A stretch of 64,000 nucleotides of DNA. It comes from Isoperla grammatica. Its lineage: Eukaryota; Arthropoda; Insecta; Plecoptera; Perlodidae. Numbering within the stretch: position 1 is the first letter of the stretch; each line of letters begins with the position of its first letter. The stretch covers positions 52,502,255 through 52,566,254 of the forward strand of contig OX246741.1 of assembly GCA_945910005.1 (NCBI GenBank), written 5' to 3'. This document shows, piece by piece, positions 22,380 through 36,215 of this stretch. The translations under genes were made by a program, and so were the position numbers. The notes under the pieces were generated by a model that was not told the origin of the DNA, ran no database searches, and worked only from the letters and a program-made list of their open reading frames with translations.

Positions 22380-22810
22380 ATAAAGGGCTCAGCAGCCCCG
22401 TGGATTAAATTAAGAAGTCGGGATGACTTTCGGATTCATTTAAAATATGTTAAACCAAAAATCCGCTTAACTCCCAAGCAAGCTTGTACAGCCGAGAACT
22501 AAGCAGTCAGTTTTCCATGAGATAATGAAGGTGAGAGAAAGTGAGATAAGTAATGTTCCAGGGGATTGTTCGTTAAACCGGGCTTAAGGGGCGGATGGAG
22601 GCGACCCAAACAAAACTTGAAACCTTTAGTATGCTTACTGTCGCCATCTGACAAAATTAATATTCTACACTATTTTGTAAATGGCCTGCACTCAAGTCTT
22701 CGTGACTTTGCAGGCTTCTCCAACTTTATATTAAATATACTCTTTTGAGTAAACATGTATGTATTCTGTATGAGAAAATAAAATTATCTGAAATCTGAAT
22801 CTGAATCTTT
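22380..22810 (+). mobile_element. Possible non-LTR retrotransposon 3' end
   Basis: A short frame near 22600-22748 runs into a segment ending AATAAAATTATCTGAAATCTGAATCTGAATCT, an A-rich signal followed by a tandem (TCTGAA)n tail. Such short tandem tails are typical of several LINE clades. No reverse transcriptase motif is visible. Confidence 0.35.
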
Positions 22811-23290
22811 CCATATTATTTACATTTGAAAATAAACCAAATCAAGGTATCCTAAACACAGGAAATGTAAACTTGTTTAATGTAATGAATATAAGTGGGG
22901 AATCTCTCACGAATAAGACATTGTAGTAATTCTTTCTTTTGGTTACAGTGTAATTAATTATAATGTATCCGATGTAAAAAAACATGTTTTGGATTTTTAA
23001 AAAAATATTTCCGGGCTGTACCGGGAGTTTTAAAAGCCAAAACTATTCGAAACATTGACGCGAAATGGAAAATTGGAATTAACTGAAATTTTTGTCGCGT
23101 ATTCCATGGTCTTTTAAGAGTGTGCTAAAGGTTTGTTTATTCGGCTATCGCTCTCCGTTTAATTGTTGTGAATTTTTAAGTTCAACCTTGAAATTTCGAG
23201 TAGATCTTGCTTGTGTTTACCCCAACCTAAATACTTCAAATGTTAGTTTGAGGTATAAATTGTTTTATTCAGCACATGCGCTGAATCAAC
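22811..23290. other. Intergenic, no features seen
   Basis: AT-rich stretch; the 68-codon frame at 23092-23298 has no recognisable motif. Confidence 0.5.
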
Positions 23291-23299
23291 ACCTTTAAT

Positions 23300-23478
23300 T
23301 CAAGTGGTCATTCATTATGATAAGACCATAACTGGTTGCGTAATATGTCGAGTACTGCATCGATGTAAATCCGTGCAAAAATCGCCGTGCGACGTTCGAG
23401 GTCAAGCCGAGCGGGCACGGTAGATAGCGACAAGAGTGGTGATCTGGGGAACTCGATCAACACGCCGGAAGTCGCTCG
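23300..23478 (+). other. Possible 5' noncoding exon of the Mutator-like gene
   Basis: A CpG-richer segment ends in GTCGCTCG|GTGAGT (donor at 23479), a strong splice donor about 480 bases upstream of the first coding ATG. It has no long + strand frame, so it would be untranslated. The link to the downstream exons is inferred from position only. Confidence 0.25.
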
Positions 23479-23955
23479 GTGAGTGCGGGACATTTAAAGA
23501 GTAATATTTCGATCACCAGTCGTCTTGGGTTATATATTATTATACGTGTGTGATACGTAGTCTGATTTGTACCACTGCCGGGGTTAGACGTGTTCTTTCA
23601 TAGTGTAGTGAGATAGTAAAACGTCTGTCGTCTGGCTTTTATGCCTGCTAAGTGTTTTAAGTGATTAGTTAATACGTCTACCCAAAGCCACTAGCGTGGG
23701 TGGCAATATTTTGTGTACATGTATCTTCGTTAGAATTTAGTATTAATGTAACCCTATGCCGTGTGTTATGTTGACCACTCATATTTTCATTTGCAATTAC
23801 TGTGTTTTGTGACTCGTGTGTTCGTGACCCGATTTGTGCATTAAAAACTACTTCTCGATGTATAGACTATGTTTAACCTGAATGTTTAATCTCGGACAAA
23901 TACATTCATGGTTCTATCTCGATAATCTACTACTGTTTTAATCGACCGCTAAAAA

Positions 23956-24092
23956 ATGGGAAAGCGTGGTAACACACGTAACAATGCCAAACCGAGAAAA
24001 ATGAACAAACGCGCAAAAGCCGCTATGAAGTGGATGAAAATAAAAAAGGAAGAACAGATGAAAGCAGTTATGCAGGATAAATCACCTCCAAG
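23956..24092 (+). CDS. Mutator-like gene, exon 1 (basic N-terminus)
   Basis: The frame starts at AAAAAATGGG and gives about 45 residues, strongly Lys/Arg-rich (MGKRGNTRNN at the start, then repeated K/R and Met), ending at CCTCCAAG|GTAAGA, a near-consensus donor. A basic, nuclear-signal-like N-terminus is usual in this transposase family. It was missed by length-based frame searches because the intron cuts it. Confidence 0.6.
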
Positions 24093-24219
24093 GTAAGAGA
24101 GCTTTGTGGCTTCTTGTAAACTCACTTGTTTAATGTTTCATATTCGATCACCTAAATAAATGTATTATTCTGGATTATAGGGATGTGCTCGCGCCTCGTG
24201 TATCTGAATGTCCCCTCAG
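24093..24219 (+). other. Intron 1 of the Mutator-like gene
   Basis: It begins GTAAGA and ends CCCCTCAG if exon 2 starts at 24220; an alternative end is TTATAG at 24180. Confidence 0.4.
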
Positions 24220-24350
24220 CCAGGTACATCAGGCATACAATCAAAATACATGGCAACACCCTGTCAGTCTTCTCAATCAAGTTCTTCTCATGGCTCAGAA
24301 CGCAATTCTGAATCCGAGTACGATCCATCGCTTCCTTCGGTTTCGAAAAG
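24220..24350 (+). CDS. Mutator-like gene, exon 2 (Ser-rich linker)
   Basis: A pyrimidine-rich TGTCCCCTCAG precedes 24220, and the frame reads a Pro/Gly/Ser-rich then Ser/Glu-rich linker (QSSQSSSSHGSER, then SESEYDPSLPS), ending AAAAG|GTATAA at 24350. The low-complexity acidic-serine composition is protein-like. An alternative acceptor at 24180 opens other frames that either stop at TGA or do not join exon 3 in frame. Confidence 0.45.
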
Positions 24351-25357
24351 GTATAATTTTTTTCATACAGCATTGCTTACATAAAGTAGTATAACAAAAT
24401 AACATAACACGTCTAATGAACATTGCTGCCTATATACATTGCAGCCCCCCCCCCCCCCCCCCCCGCCCAACGCGTTTATTGCAAAAAATAGCCTGCCGTG
24501 GTAAAACATCATGTGGGTTATCGCCCTACTGCATGCCGCACCCCCCACGCCACTGTTCATAATTACAGACATATTTCCTAAATTGTGTCATATTTGTACA
24601 ACCCCTTCGATGCTAGTGCAATCAGTGAGAAGCCTAAATGAAATGTGGTGATAGGACCGTGCAATATCCATCAGGATTCGAATCTGGAACCCAATAGTCA
24701 TATCCATATTACACGTTGTTTGCTGAGGGTAGTGTAATTTATTGCTCACATTTTAGAAGACACTGAAACCTAAACACTAAACAGCTGTCTACTTGACTAT
24801 ATATTGAGTATTCATGTTCCGTTTCTTTCCGTCAGCAGATGTAGAATATAAGTATAACACTACGAAGTGTTTATTATGATGCTATTTCTCATCAATGAAT
24901 GTTGCCTATTTTGTCTGACGCCAATAATGTAACATTATGTTGAGTGCAAGAGTGATTGGATTGGAGTAAATATATGTTCCGTCCTACCCTCTAAGTCGGT
25001 GAATGTAGGATTTCCAAGAAAAGTTGGGTAATGTTTTGTAAACAATTGCCAAATACGAACTTAGTAAAAGCAAGCCACCTCACCCCTCCACGCCTCTTCT
25101 TACGTGTAATGAGCTTGTTGTGTTGAAACTTGAAATGCATACATTAATTACGTTATGATTGTAGTAGTGTAGTATGTAGTTATAGTAAAACTGAATCGGG
25201 TTTAAGTAATGTCACGTGTCACTACAGTTAATATTCAATAATTAATTATTGACCATATTAAAACTGTATTCACTGACACTACTTGTAGTGATGCGTTTTA
25301 ACAAAAGTTAAATAACATTTGATTTTGAACAATCAATTATTTTGTTGTCACTTTTAG
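24351..25357 (+). other. Intron 2 of the Mutator-like gene
   Basis: About 1 kb from GTATAA to CACTTTTAG. It contains a C homopolymer tract (24446-24466) and a minus-strand B-box-like AGATTCGAATCC (about 24673-24684) that may be a retroposon relic. No coding sequence is seen. Confidence 0.5.
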
Positions 25358-25724
25358 AGGGGAATTCGAGATGCAAGAAGAGCCCAGAGATTTATCCGAC
25401 GACGACATCCCAGAGTTGGTGATTGCTGCAGACAAGGACCCGAAAAAAACTCTCGACGAAGTGATACCCGGGCGACGGATCGTAAACATTGCCCACCTTC
25501 TCAAGGAGCTGACAGCTTTATCGTCTCACGGCTTGAAGTGCACATATGGCCGATATGATTGTATTTCCGAACGCCGGTCTGGAATCTTTTCCGAACTTGT
25601 GTATCGCTGCAATGTATGCAATTCGCAAAAGTCAATTACAACAGAAGCGATTACCAAGGAAGAGGCAATAAACAACGGATTTGTGTGGGGATCTCTTCCG
25701 GTTCTCTCTCTTATTATGTTCTGA
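25358..25724 (+). CDS. Mutator-like gene, exon 3 (start of transposase domain)
   Basis: After a TTGTCACTTTTAG acceptor the frame gives an acidic start (residues around DLSDDDIPELV), then GRRIVNIAHLLKEL, a Cys pair C-x6-C, the ERRSGIFSELVYRCNVC segment with a CxxC, and INNGFVWGS before a TGA. In the family, GRRIV-I-H, the H-G---C block, ER-SGL-S, the C-C pair and the INN--VWGS block come in this order. After VWGS the reading diverges: frame +1 continues ISSGS, like the family's SI-TG, which suggests a frameshift followed by loss of the rest. Codon use looks more coding-like than the neighbourhood. Confidence 0.75.
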
Positions 25725-26005
25725 CTTTTGTTGTTATTGAACAGAACTCGCAGACTGTTCCAATTAATATTATATTATTATTTATTTATTATTTTATTAT
25801 TGTGTGTGGCTATTAATGTTTTATGACTTCTGTTGTCATAAATCACAATTCTTGGAGTGTCGCAATTATCATGTACGAGTATCAAAATGTTTAGGATTTA
25901 ACTATATTTTTATTGTGCTATTATACTGTTCCTTGATGTCTCTTATTATGTTCCGACTTCTGTTGTTATGAACAGAACTCGCAGACTGTTCCAATTATTA
26001 TGTTC
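25709..26005 (+). repeat. Imperfect direct repeats overlapping the transposase stop
   Basis: TCTCTTATTATGTTCTGACTT, GTTGTTAT, GAACAGAACTCGCAGACTG and TTCCAATTA occur at 25709-25774 and again at 25938-26005. A weaker third version lies between them (about 25823-25880). The first copy includes the end of the truncated frame. Confidence 0.7.
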
Positions 26006-26306
26006 TGGATATTTAAATGTTCGTAGTTTTCAATATTATTATTACATGGTAAAAAGATGACTGCCTTTATCGCCAATTATAAATGAGAAATTTATTTTCA
26101 GTAAGGAACACTTTTCAAATATTTGTTTTCATATATTGTGTAACAAAGGAAAGCAGTGGCAATGAACAGAACCATGCACAGACGAAACTCGCCCGTGGAT
26201 AGAAGTCTGGTTGCCTTGCCTTTCAACGTCCCTTGATTGTGGTTGGCCGGCTGCGGGGGCTCGTCCCGCACGTTACATCACTCAGATGATGACAGCCTGC
26301 TAATTT
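26006..26306. other. Intergenic, no features seen
   Basis: AT-rich, then a GC-richer patch next to the hAT-like element; no gene supported. Confidence 0.5.
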
Positions 26307-26314
26307 ATAGCCGG

Positions 26315-26741
26315 CAGTGGCGTATACACGGGGGGGGGGAGGGGGGGGACAAAACCCCCCCCTTTTGCAAAGGAAACATGGAAAATGACCGTTTTCATTT
26401 TAATAGACAGACAGTATCAAAAGACAGTATTTTAATATACAGTTAGATGTTTTACTTTATAATTATTGTATATTGTTGTAATTATTAAAAGCAAAAGCAA
26501 TACGAAAAATATGCAAATTATTGATTGAGGTTCCTTTTATTAGCGGTGCTAAGGAAAAAATGTGTTGCCAGAAACTGAGTAATCATGTTTCAGTTGGCCG
26601 CTGTAAAACGCACAGATTTGCACTAAAATGACCTTGACGAGAATTTTTTCGGGCAAGCCCCCCCCCCCCCCCGGAACGCCAATTATGTTTCGGCTCCCCT
26701 CTGAAAACCCCCCCCTTTCCCAATTCCTGGATACGCCACTG
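26315..26741. mobile_element. hAT-like MITE, 427 bp
   Basis: Inverted ends CAGTGGCGTATACACGG and GGATACGCCACTG are flanked by an exact 8-bp duplication ATAGCCGG (26307-26314, 26742-26749). The interior has G tracts at the left and C tracts at the right, themselves complementary, and no coding sequence. Confidence 0.92.
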
Positions 26742-26749
26742 ATAGCCGG

Positions 26750-26924
26750 TCAGACTAACAAAGACGATTAACAGACAAACACCGTCCGACGCGTCTGGGA
26801 ATTCAATCTAATCCACATTTCGGAGATACATTTCGTTCTATCGACGTTCAATGATAGAAAGGAATGTAAGAAACAATAAACGCAAGTTCGCATATTATTA
26901 TTATTTGCACTTTTCTTTCGTTAT
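26750..26924. other. Short intergenic stretch before the gap
   Basis: Nothing is recognised in this short segment before the run of N. Confidence 0.5.
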
Positions 26925-27124
26925 NNNNNNNNNNNNNNNNNNNNNNNNNNNNNNNNNNNNNNNNNNNNNNNNNNNNNNNNNNNNNNNNNNNNNNNNNNNN
27001 NNNNNNNNNNNNNNNNNNNNNNNNNNNNNNNNNNNNNNNNNNNNNNNNNNNNNNNNNNNNNNNNNNNNNNNNNNNNNNNNNNNNNNNNNNNNNNNNNNNN
27101 NNNNNNNNNNNNNNNNNNNNNNNN
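26925..27124. other. Assembly gap of 200 N
   Basis: A run of exactly 200 unknown bases is most likely a scaffold placeholder, so true distance and content here are unknown. Confidence 0.99.
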
Positions 27125-27866
27125 GACCTAGTTTAGGTTTATGCAAACCATTTCTAATTTGCAGTAACAAAAAACCTGTTTACAACAAAAGTGTATCCTA
27201 CAAAGTTTTAATATAATAAGTGCCCGTTTGAACTCGAGCTCTAATACGAATCCTGTAGCTTTGTCAACTCGGAGTCAGAACAAGCTACAATCAAGCTAGC
27301 TAATCTAAGCTTAATTAGAGACGCTTCCTTATTCTCATTTTGAAAGAGGTACAATTTATACAACGGTGAACATTGATGCTACGGCTGTTACTACTGATAT
27401 TTAGAAATAATTACTGTGCTGACTGTTTGAGCTTTTAGTACTCAAAAATGTTTTAGATATAAAGTATCTACTATTGTGGCTAATACAGCTTTAAATAATG
27501 TTTAACTATATTTGAGAAAAATTTGAAGGAAACCACATTTCATCTCTACAAAATCCGATCGTAACAGAATCACTGTTCAGTGTTCACTGTTAACTAATAA
27601 ACCTTTGTATGACAAGTAATATTATTCTGATTTGAAACTAGAACATGATTCGTGCACAGTTTGAATATCAAGGATTGTGGTTGTGACGGCTGTAATTATT
27701 GTAATACAATAACAACAAACTACAAACTTGTACATCACTCAACAATAGTAGGTGCTATTGTTGTATTTTATGTTTTACAAATACCAACTTCAAAATGCTT
27801 ATCAGAAAACATGTTAGGTAGTTGGTAAACACATCAGGAAATGAGTCGTGAGAGAGTGAGTGAGTG
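27125..27866. other. Intergenic, no features seen
   Basis: AT-rich with no supported frame; it ends in a short TGAG repeat leading into the GACA tract. Confidence 0.55.
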
Positions 27867-30340
<2,474 letters not shown>

Positions 30341-30500
30341 GCTTGGGGTTTCAGCAACAGACCTAAAGCTGTGGTGTTACCGATAGAGCGGTACAACCAC
30401 CGGTAATCCTTAATCAAGTTTTCCTGTTTTCCTCCGTGACAAGGTGAATGTTGGGATTGAGTTAAACTAACAGTCCTCGGACATTTCTTGCCAACTATTC
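30341..30500 (+). repeat. Retroposon body fragment (CCTCCGTGACAAGG type)
   Basis: GTTTTCCTCCGTGACAAGGTGAATGTTGGGAT resembles 49776-49812 (GTTTCCTCGGTCACAAGATGAATGCT), a motif common in arthropod SINE-like repeats. Neither copy has a clear promoter or tail. Confidence 0.35.
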
Positions 30501-31441
30501 CAAATACCACAATACATTATAGTCAGTCAAATGAGGAAGGGCATGAATTGTCCATTGACAGGTTTCCCACGAAAAGTGGTTATTATTATTATTATTATTA
30601 TTAGAGTGGTGCAACATTTATGAAAAGTTGTAATTATGTTATTAGAGTAAATTGGTAAAAGGAAAGCGAGTTAAAGAGATTGCTACTATAGTGAATCCCA
30701 GCATTTCTTGAATGTCTGAGAAATGCGTGGGACCTGTTTTCAGAAAACATATTTCCGATTAATTTTTCTTAGGAGTTTTCATGCATGTACAGGTTGGTTG
30801 AATGTCCCAGAAAGAACACACAGTCTTGTGGGGGGGGGGGGCTAATAAGTGATATTATAATGTCAAGGTGGGTGTTACAATAATATCAGCTTATATTATA
30901 AAACATATTGCCCGTGTTCTAAACACAGAGATATCGAGATATCGATTGTTGAAGTACGAGGCCTCGCATCAAGTCTCGAACCAACAGTCGACCACGCGGT
31001 TCATATCCATCAGAGAAAAGATATCTCATTATAATGAAAACGGCGATAAAAGAACTGTCGGCAACGGGTGTTGCTGGGAAAAATATCAAGTGGACTGATG
31101 TGTTAGATTACTTGGAGGGGGCGGAGGAGAGGGGGGGGGGGGGTGACGACGACAGATCGCAGTATACGTCTCCAGCATTTCGTCATTATTCATCACGTAA
31201 TGAAGACTTAAATGAGCGTCTCTCGTGATTTATAGCCAAATGAATGTGAAATTTCAACACATTTTTTTGAACAGTCGCAAATGGTTTTAATATCCTTCGC
31301 ATATAAATTAGTCTTCAAAAAATATTAGTGATCTGTTCGTAGTGGGAACTCCTCTTTTAAATGAGATAATTTCTCTGCCTGCTGACTCCAATTAGCTAAG
31401 CTCTTCATCTCTTCACGGCCGTTGCAATGTTTTAAATTTAA
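30501..31441. other. Intergenic with G tracts
   Basis: It contains (TTA)n at about 30580-30602 and G tracts at 30829-30841 and 31131-31142. Frames at 30868-31098 and 31034-31228 span the second tract and have no known domain. Confidence 0.5.
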
Positions 31442-31648
31442 ACCATTTTCAAAATTGATCTAGGGCCCTTAGTTAGAGTTAATCATGGTCCTCTAAATCT
31501 TCAATTACAACAATGCACAACAATGAAATGTACACCTTGACATAACATTTGAAAACAAGATTTTATTGTTGTGCGTTGTTGTGATTGAAGATTAAGAGGA
31601 CCATGATTACTTCTATGTAAGGGTCCTAGATCCATTTAAAAAAATGGT
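31442..31648. mobile_element. Foldback MITE, about 207 bp
   Basis: Outer arms ACCATTTT...GATCTAGG-CCCTTA and inner arms TAATCATGGTCCTCT-AATCTTCAAT-ACAACAA pair with the right half with few mismatches, around a short loop. No coding content. The target duplication is unclear. Confidence 0.75.
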
Positions 31649-33268
31649 CAATAATCACGGAATTATCTCAAGGTTGCGATAGGTTAATAATTACATTAAT
31701 GACGGAAATGGAATAAGTGCAGAACAAATCTCAATATTCGTCATTCACAAACTTTTCAGTCTATATTCGTGTTATAATTTACAACAAAACGCACATTGTG
31801 TAACCGTTAAAGGATAAACCAATCTATAGTGTTTCACAGATGTGCGTTGATGAAATAATTGTGGTTATCTTGCATCTTGTTGTTGCTTTTTAGTATTACA
31901 AATAAACTACAAAAAATGAAATGGAAAAGACGCTGTAATGACATTAAGAGTCCACACAGCATTTTCATGGAATAATATATTACTTTTATAAAATACAGTT
32001 GTGTTAGTCTTGTGTAGTTGTGTTTGTCCGTAATAACTTTTCAAGTGCAATTTCAGATATGTAAAACACACATTTAAAGCAAAACGATACCTGGAACACT
32101 GAGTATCCAAACTAGTCATGCAAATGTGTTTGACATTTTAAGTGTTCTGTCATTGAAATGTGAACTGCTGATATAGAATAATTTTCATGTTGTAACATAA
32201 ACGGTGACTTTATAGCCTTCACATAGCAACGAAGCATGTAATAAATACTACAATGTCCCTAAATGAGTTTCAGTTCTTGTATCTGAGTTTTACAGACAAT
32301 AAATACAAGTATTTATTTATTCTTTATCAATAGTATGTGTTTCTTGCAAAGCATTGTATGCTGAAAATAGGATTTAAGTGGCTGAACTGCTATGAAACAA
32401 ATTGTTTGACTTCACTGCTTCTTGTCAAAAATTAAAATTCAAACGCAATATTTTGAATACTGATAAGCATTCATGCACAGGGTATCAGGCTATTTGTTGG
32501 TGATAGGCTATGGAAGAGTGCTGACCAGTTCTAGAAATATTGGATTTAATTTTAATGGTGACAAGATTTAAGTCCAACAATTCGTATTATTATTTATATT
32601 ACTTGCACAAGCCAACGCGTTTCAATTCCAAGTCAAATAACAATCAAGTGAGTACTTTATTTAACTGGAAACACTCGACTCCACTTCAAATACACCCACT
32701 ACCACCACCACTTTATTACATTTTTCAACGAGTTTTCTAATAATATAAATTATAAATGTGATAAACGTTCCGTTTCCTCCCTACTGCGTCTCCGCACGCG
32801 ACCCACCCCACGTTGAGCGGTCTCGCCTCGCTCTAACGGAAATAATGTTTCATCCCCTTTAAGGTTCGCGTAGTTAACCCCTTCTTGCAGTTCCTTCTCA
32901 TTGTTGCCGTGCGAGTCTAAGGCGGCAGATTACCTAACCGCAAAATTATCTTGTTTGATAAACCCCCCACTTACGTTTGGAAAAACTCTTTTGCAACGTT
33001 TTGAAATAAACGCGCAGGACATTTAAGAGGAAATATTCGCTTAGAGTTTCAAGATGGAGTAGGCCAGTCCGGGTATGGATTACACTTTATAAAATGTGGT
33101 TGGCTCCTTTTGAAATTCAGACACACTTTAACGTAAAAGCATCGCAATCTTAATGGTATTGCCATTGTGTAAATGTATGTTTTTAATGCATTGCGCCACT
33201 GGAGCAGATAACCTTGATAAAACACGGCGAAGTTGAATAAAAGTCAACATCCGGCACTATTTTCAACC
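31649..33268. other. Intergenic; SINE scrap near 32195-32245
   Basis: Bases 32195-32245 (TAAACGGTGACTTTATAGCC, then CATAGCAACGAAGC) resemble the middle of the 16537 SINE. The rest has no supported gene; 32770-32950 is GC-richer without a usable frame. Confidence 0.45.
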
Positions 33269-34438
33269 GCGGAATGCAATCTTCACCAATAAGTTGCTTA
33301 ATCAGGCCACATATAGCGCTGTGTGTACTAACACACGGTGTCTTTACCGCGGATTACAATCTTCACCAATAAGTTGCTACATTTGGCCACATGTAGCGCT
33401 GTGTGTACTAACACACGGTGCCTATAGGGCACTAGCAACACCGAAAGACAACAATGGAACAAATGAATTGAACTGATGGACAAACCATCAGCTGTCAAAA
33501 TAATAAAATTGCAACCATAGAAATAAAAACAAGTGTAGCAATAGTAACTGCTCGCCATTTAAAACTTTTAATGATAGACAACGACTTATAAAGTTTTGCA
33601 TGTGTATTTGTTTCTTTTTGTTTTGTTTTCCAAAATCAGACAAAATTATTTTTTGACAGCTTGTTGTTTGTTCATCGATTCAATTCATGTGTTTCATTGT
33701 TGTCTTTTGGTGTTGCTAGTGCCCTATACCACGGAATACTATCTTCACCAATAAGTTGCTAAATTTGGCCACATATAGCGCTGGTGTACTAACACACGGT
33801 GCCTATACCGCGCAATAAAATCTTCACCAATAAGTTGCTAAATTTGGCCACATATAACGCTGGTGTACTAACACACGGTGCCTATACCGCGGAATACAAT
33901 CTTCACCAATAAGTTGCTAAATTTGGCCACATATAACGCTGGTGTACTAACACACGGTGCCTATACCGCGGAATACAATCTTCACCAATAAGTTGCTAAA
34001 TTTGGCCACATATAACGCTGGTGTACTAACACACGGTGCCTATACCGCGCAATAAAATCTTCACCAATAAGTTGCTAAATTTGGCCACATAACGCTGGTG
34101 TACTAACACACGGTGCCTATACCGCGGAATACAATCTTCACCAATAAGTTGCTAAATTTGGCCACATATAACGCTGGTGTACTAACACACGGTGCCTATA
34201 CCGCGGAATACAATCTTCACCAATAAGTTGCTAAATTTGGCCACATATAACGCTGGTGTACTAACACACGGTGCCTATACCGCGGAATACAATCTTCACC
34301 AATAAGTTGCTAAATTTGGCCACATATAACGCTGGTGTACTAACACACGGTGCCTATACCGCGGAATACAATCTTCACCAATAAGTTGCTAAATTTGGCC
34401 ACATATAGCGCTGTATGTACTAACACACGGTGCCTATA
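33269..34438. repeat. 79-bp satellite, about 11 copies, with an insertion
   Basis: Monomers begin GCGGAATACAATCTTCACC and end CACGGTGCCTATACC, 79 bases each. The outer copies read AGCGCTGTGTGTAC or similar, while the central ones read AACGCTGGTGTAC. The second copy is split by a MITE at 33427. Two monomers with GCGCAATAAAATC (33810 and 34047) lie exactly three periods apart, suggesting a local three-unit duplication. Confidence 0.95.
33427..33724. mobile_element. TATA-flanked foldback MITE, copy 2, inside the satellite
   Basis: This is the reverse complement of the 18405-18701 family (298 bp, GGGCACTAGCAACACC ends). It sits in the satellite string GGTGCCTATACC, which shows the undisturbed target and confirms duplication of TATA (33423-33426, 33725-33728). 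Confidence 0.92.
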
Positions 34439-36090
34439 GAACGTAAAACAATATCAGATTACCACTAAATGTTCTGTGTATTAAATTTCCATTTTCCCCT
34501 TTACTGACTCCATCGAGCTGTATCCTGTAAGTGATGCGATGAACACGTCAAATATCCTCGCTCATGTTGCTTGGTTATACATTTTGAAAACTAGGGCGCG
34601 TAAAAAATATCAGCGTATATAAATTCACGTTAAATAAATTGAACCGTTCTGCAGTGTAGGTTGTTGTTTTATACACCGATTTCACGCTCAACGTTTTACT
34701 AGTACTAGTTTCATACTGAACGAATTCAATCATAATGTAACACACGAGGGATAAGACATTGTATGAAGTATGGTCGTAACTAAAGATAGAGTAAACGCCA
34801 ACATACATACATTTCATGTGTTCATATAACCTTTCCTAGCACAAGACTGGGTTATTTGATAAGAAAACTTCCCTCTATTTGCCACTGTTGAACTTTCTTA
34901 CTTTTAAGTTCAAACGAAATCTTTAAAAATCAACGTTTTCAATGCGCATTTTAAGACACGTATAAAACACTATAAAAGTGAATACAGCCAAGAAGTTAAA
35001 ACAAAATTCCTACTCTTCAGAGTATATGAAAAAATTGAATGTCAATTTTGTAAACATATTAATTTAAAGCTGACCAAAGTGCATTTGGATGCACACAGGA
35101 CAAGGATTCAGCGTATTAATTCATACAAAATACATTTATAGTCGTAAAAGACACAATACTCTTGTACATGCTATTAATAATGTGAAACAAAATAATGTAC
35201 ACATTTATAGGAGTGTTAAAATCAATTTATTTATTTATATATTATTTACTAAATGTCTATCCTATTCAGTTATAAAAACTGATTTACAAAGGAGGACCTT
35301 AAATAAAACAAGGCTATGCAAACAATCAATAATAATGAAAACATAAATAACAATAACAACAACAAAAACAAAACAAACTACTTAACTATATAAAATAAAA
35401 ATCAAGAGACAAGGAAAAATACAAGAGAAATATACTTACTTCAAATACTATTTTAGTAATTTAAAATAATTTCAAAACTATATTTTACGATAATGCAAAT
35501 TGTAAAACATGTTCTAATGAAGGCGTTTATATTACTGAAAAACATTATGTTTCACGTTTTAAATCATAACGCGTTTTGCATAATTACATATATTGCCCTT
35601 ATGCATATAACCTTGTCAAATATCGCGCACGAGCAACATATCAGAACAACGCTCATGGACGTTTTGTTCGATATTGATTTTAAGTGATTGAATATTATGT
35701 TAGGGTAGGATACTTTATATTAATGTGCTCAGAGTCTTCCCTCGACATCACGTTAATAATATATCCCCATGTAAGACAATATTTTGCAGACGCGACAGCG
35801 CAAAAAGTACATAAAGTACACCTGGAAATGCAATAACCAAGTGCCTTTAAATATAAGTAGCTCTAATAAAATTGTCTATGAGACTCTGAGAGCGCCAAGT
35901 GTGCTCCAGTTCCTTCAATGAGGCCTGTGAAAAGTGAGCTGTTTTTACAAGCACTAGTTTCCACTAATGTCCAGAGCTACCAGGAATCAATTTACGCCAA
36001 CGTGTTTCAAGCGGAAAGAACTCATTTGATGGCGTTTTACTCTCAGAAAGCTGAAACGCCTCCTGTGTTACATGTTTTAGTGCATGGAGA
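34439..36090. other. AT-rich intergenic stretch
   Basis: Several short frames on both strands, none with recognisable content, and no repeat-family match. Confidence 0.55.
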
Positions 36091-36215
36091 TATCACGTGA
36101 CGGGCTGATGTGGCAACGTCGCTGGCCGGGTATATCACGGGACTGTCTGATGTGGCAACGTCGCTGGCCGGGTATATCACGTGACTGTCTGATGTGGCAA
36201 CGTCGCTGGACGGTT
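36091..36215 (+). repeat. Three-copy 42-bp tandem repeat
   Basis: GATGTGGCAACGTCGCTGG occurs at 36107, 36149 and 36191, exactly 42 bases apart, with TATATCACG between. As 42 is divisible by three, parallel open frames appear on both strands, but they are repeat products. Confidence 0.9.

Larger units (their letters stand above)
23956..25724 (+). pseudogene. Truncated Mutator-like transposase gene, three exons
   Basis: Three exons (23956-24092, about 24220-24350, 25358-25724) encode a basic N-terminus, a Ser/acid-rich linker and the first part of the transposase-associated domain found in many arthropod Mutator-like proteins. Family members continue for several hundred residues past the point where this one stops, so the catalytic region is missing. 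The exon 2 to exon 3 junction joins in frame (AG|A). The exon 1 to exon 2 junction does not: exon 1 leaves two bases, while the only frame compatible with exon 3 has a TGA at 24207-24209 and needs an entry at 24220 on a codon boundary. This implies a frameshift, a sequence error or an unseen small exon. I call it a decayed or partly domesticated transposase. Confidence 0.6.

Noticed and set aside
33269..34438. CRISPR-like array
   Set aside because: The whole 79-bp period is repeated; there are no unique spacers.
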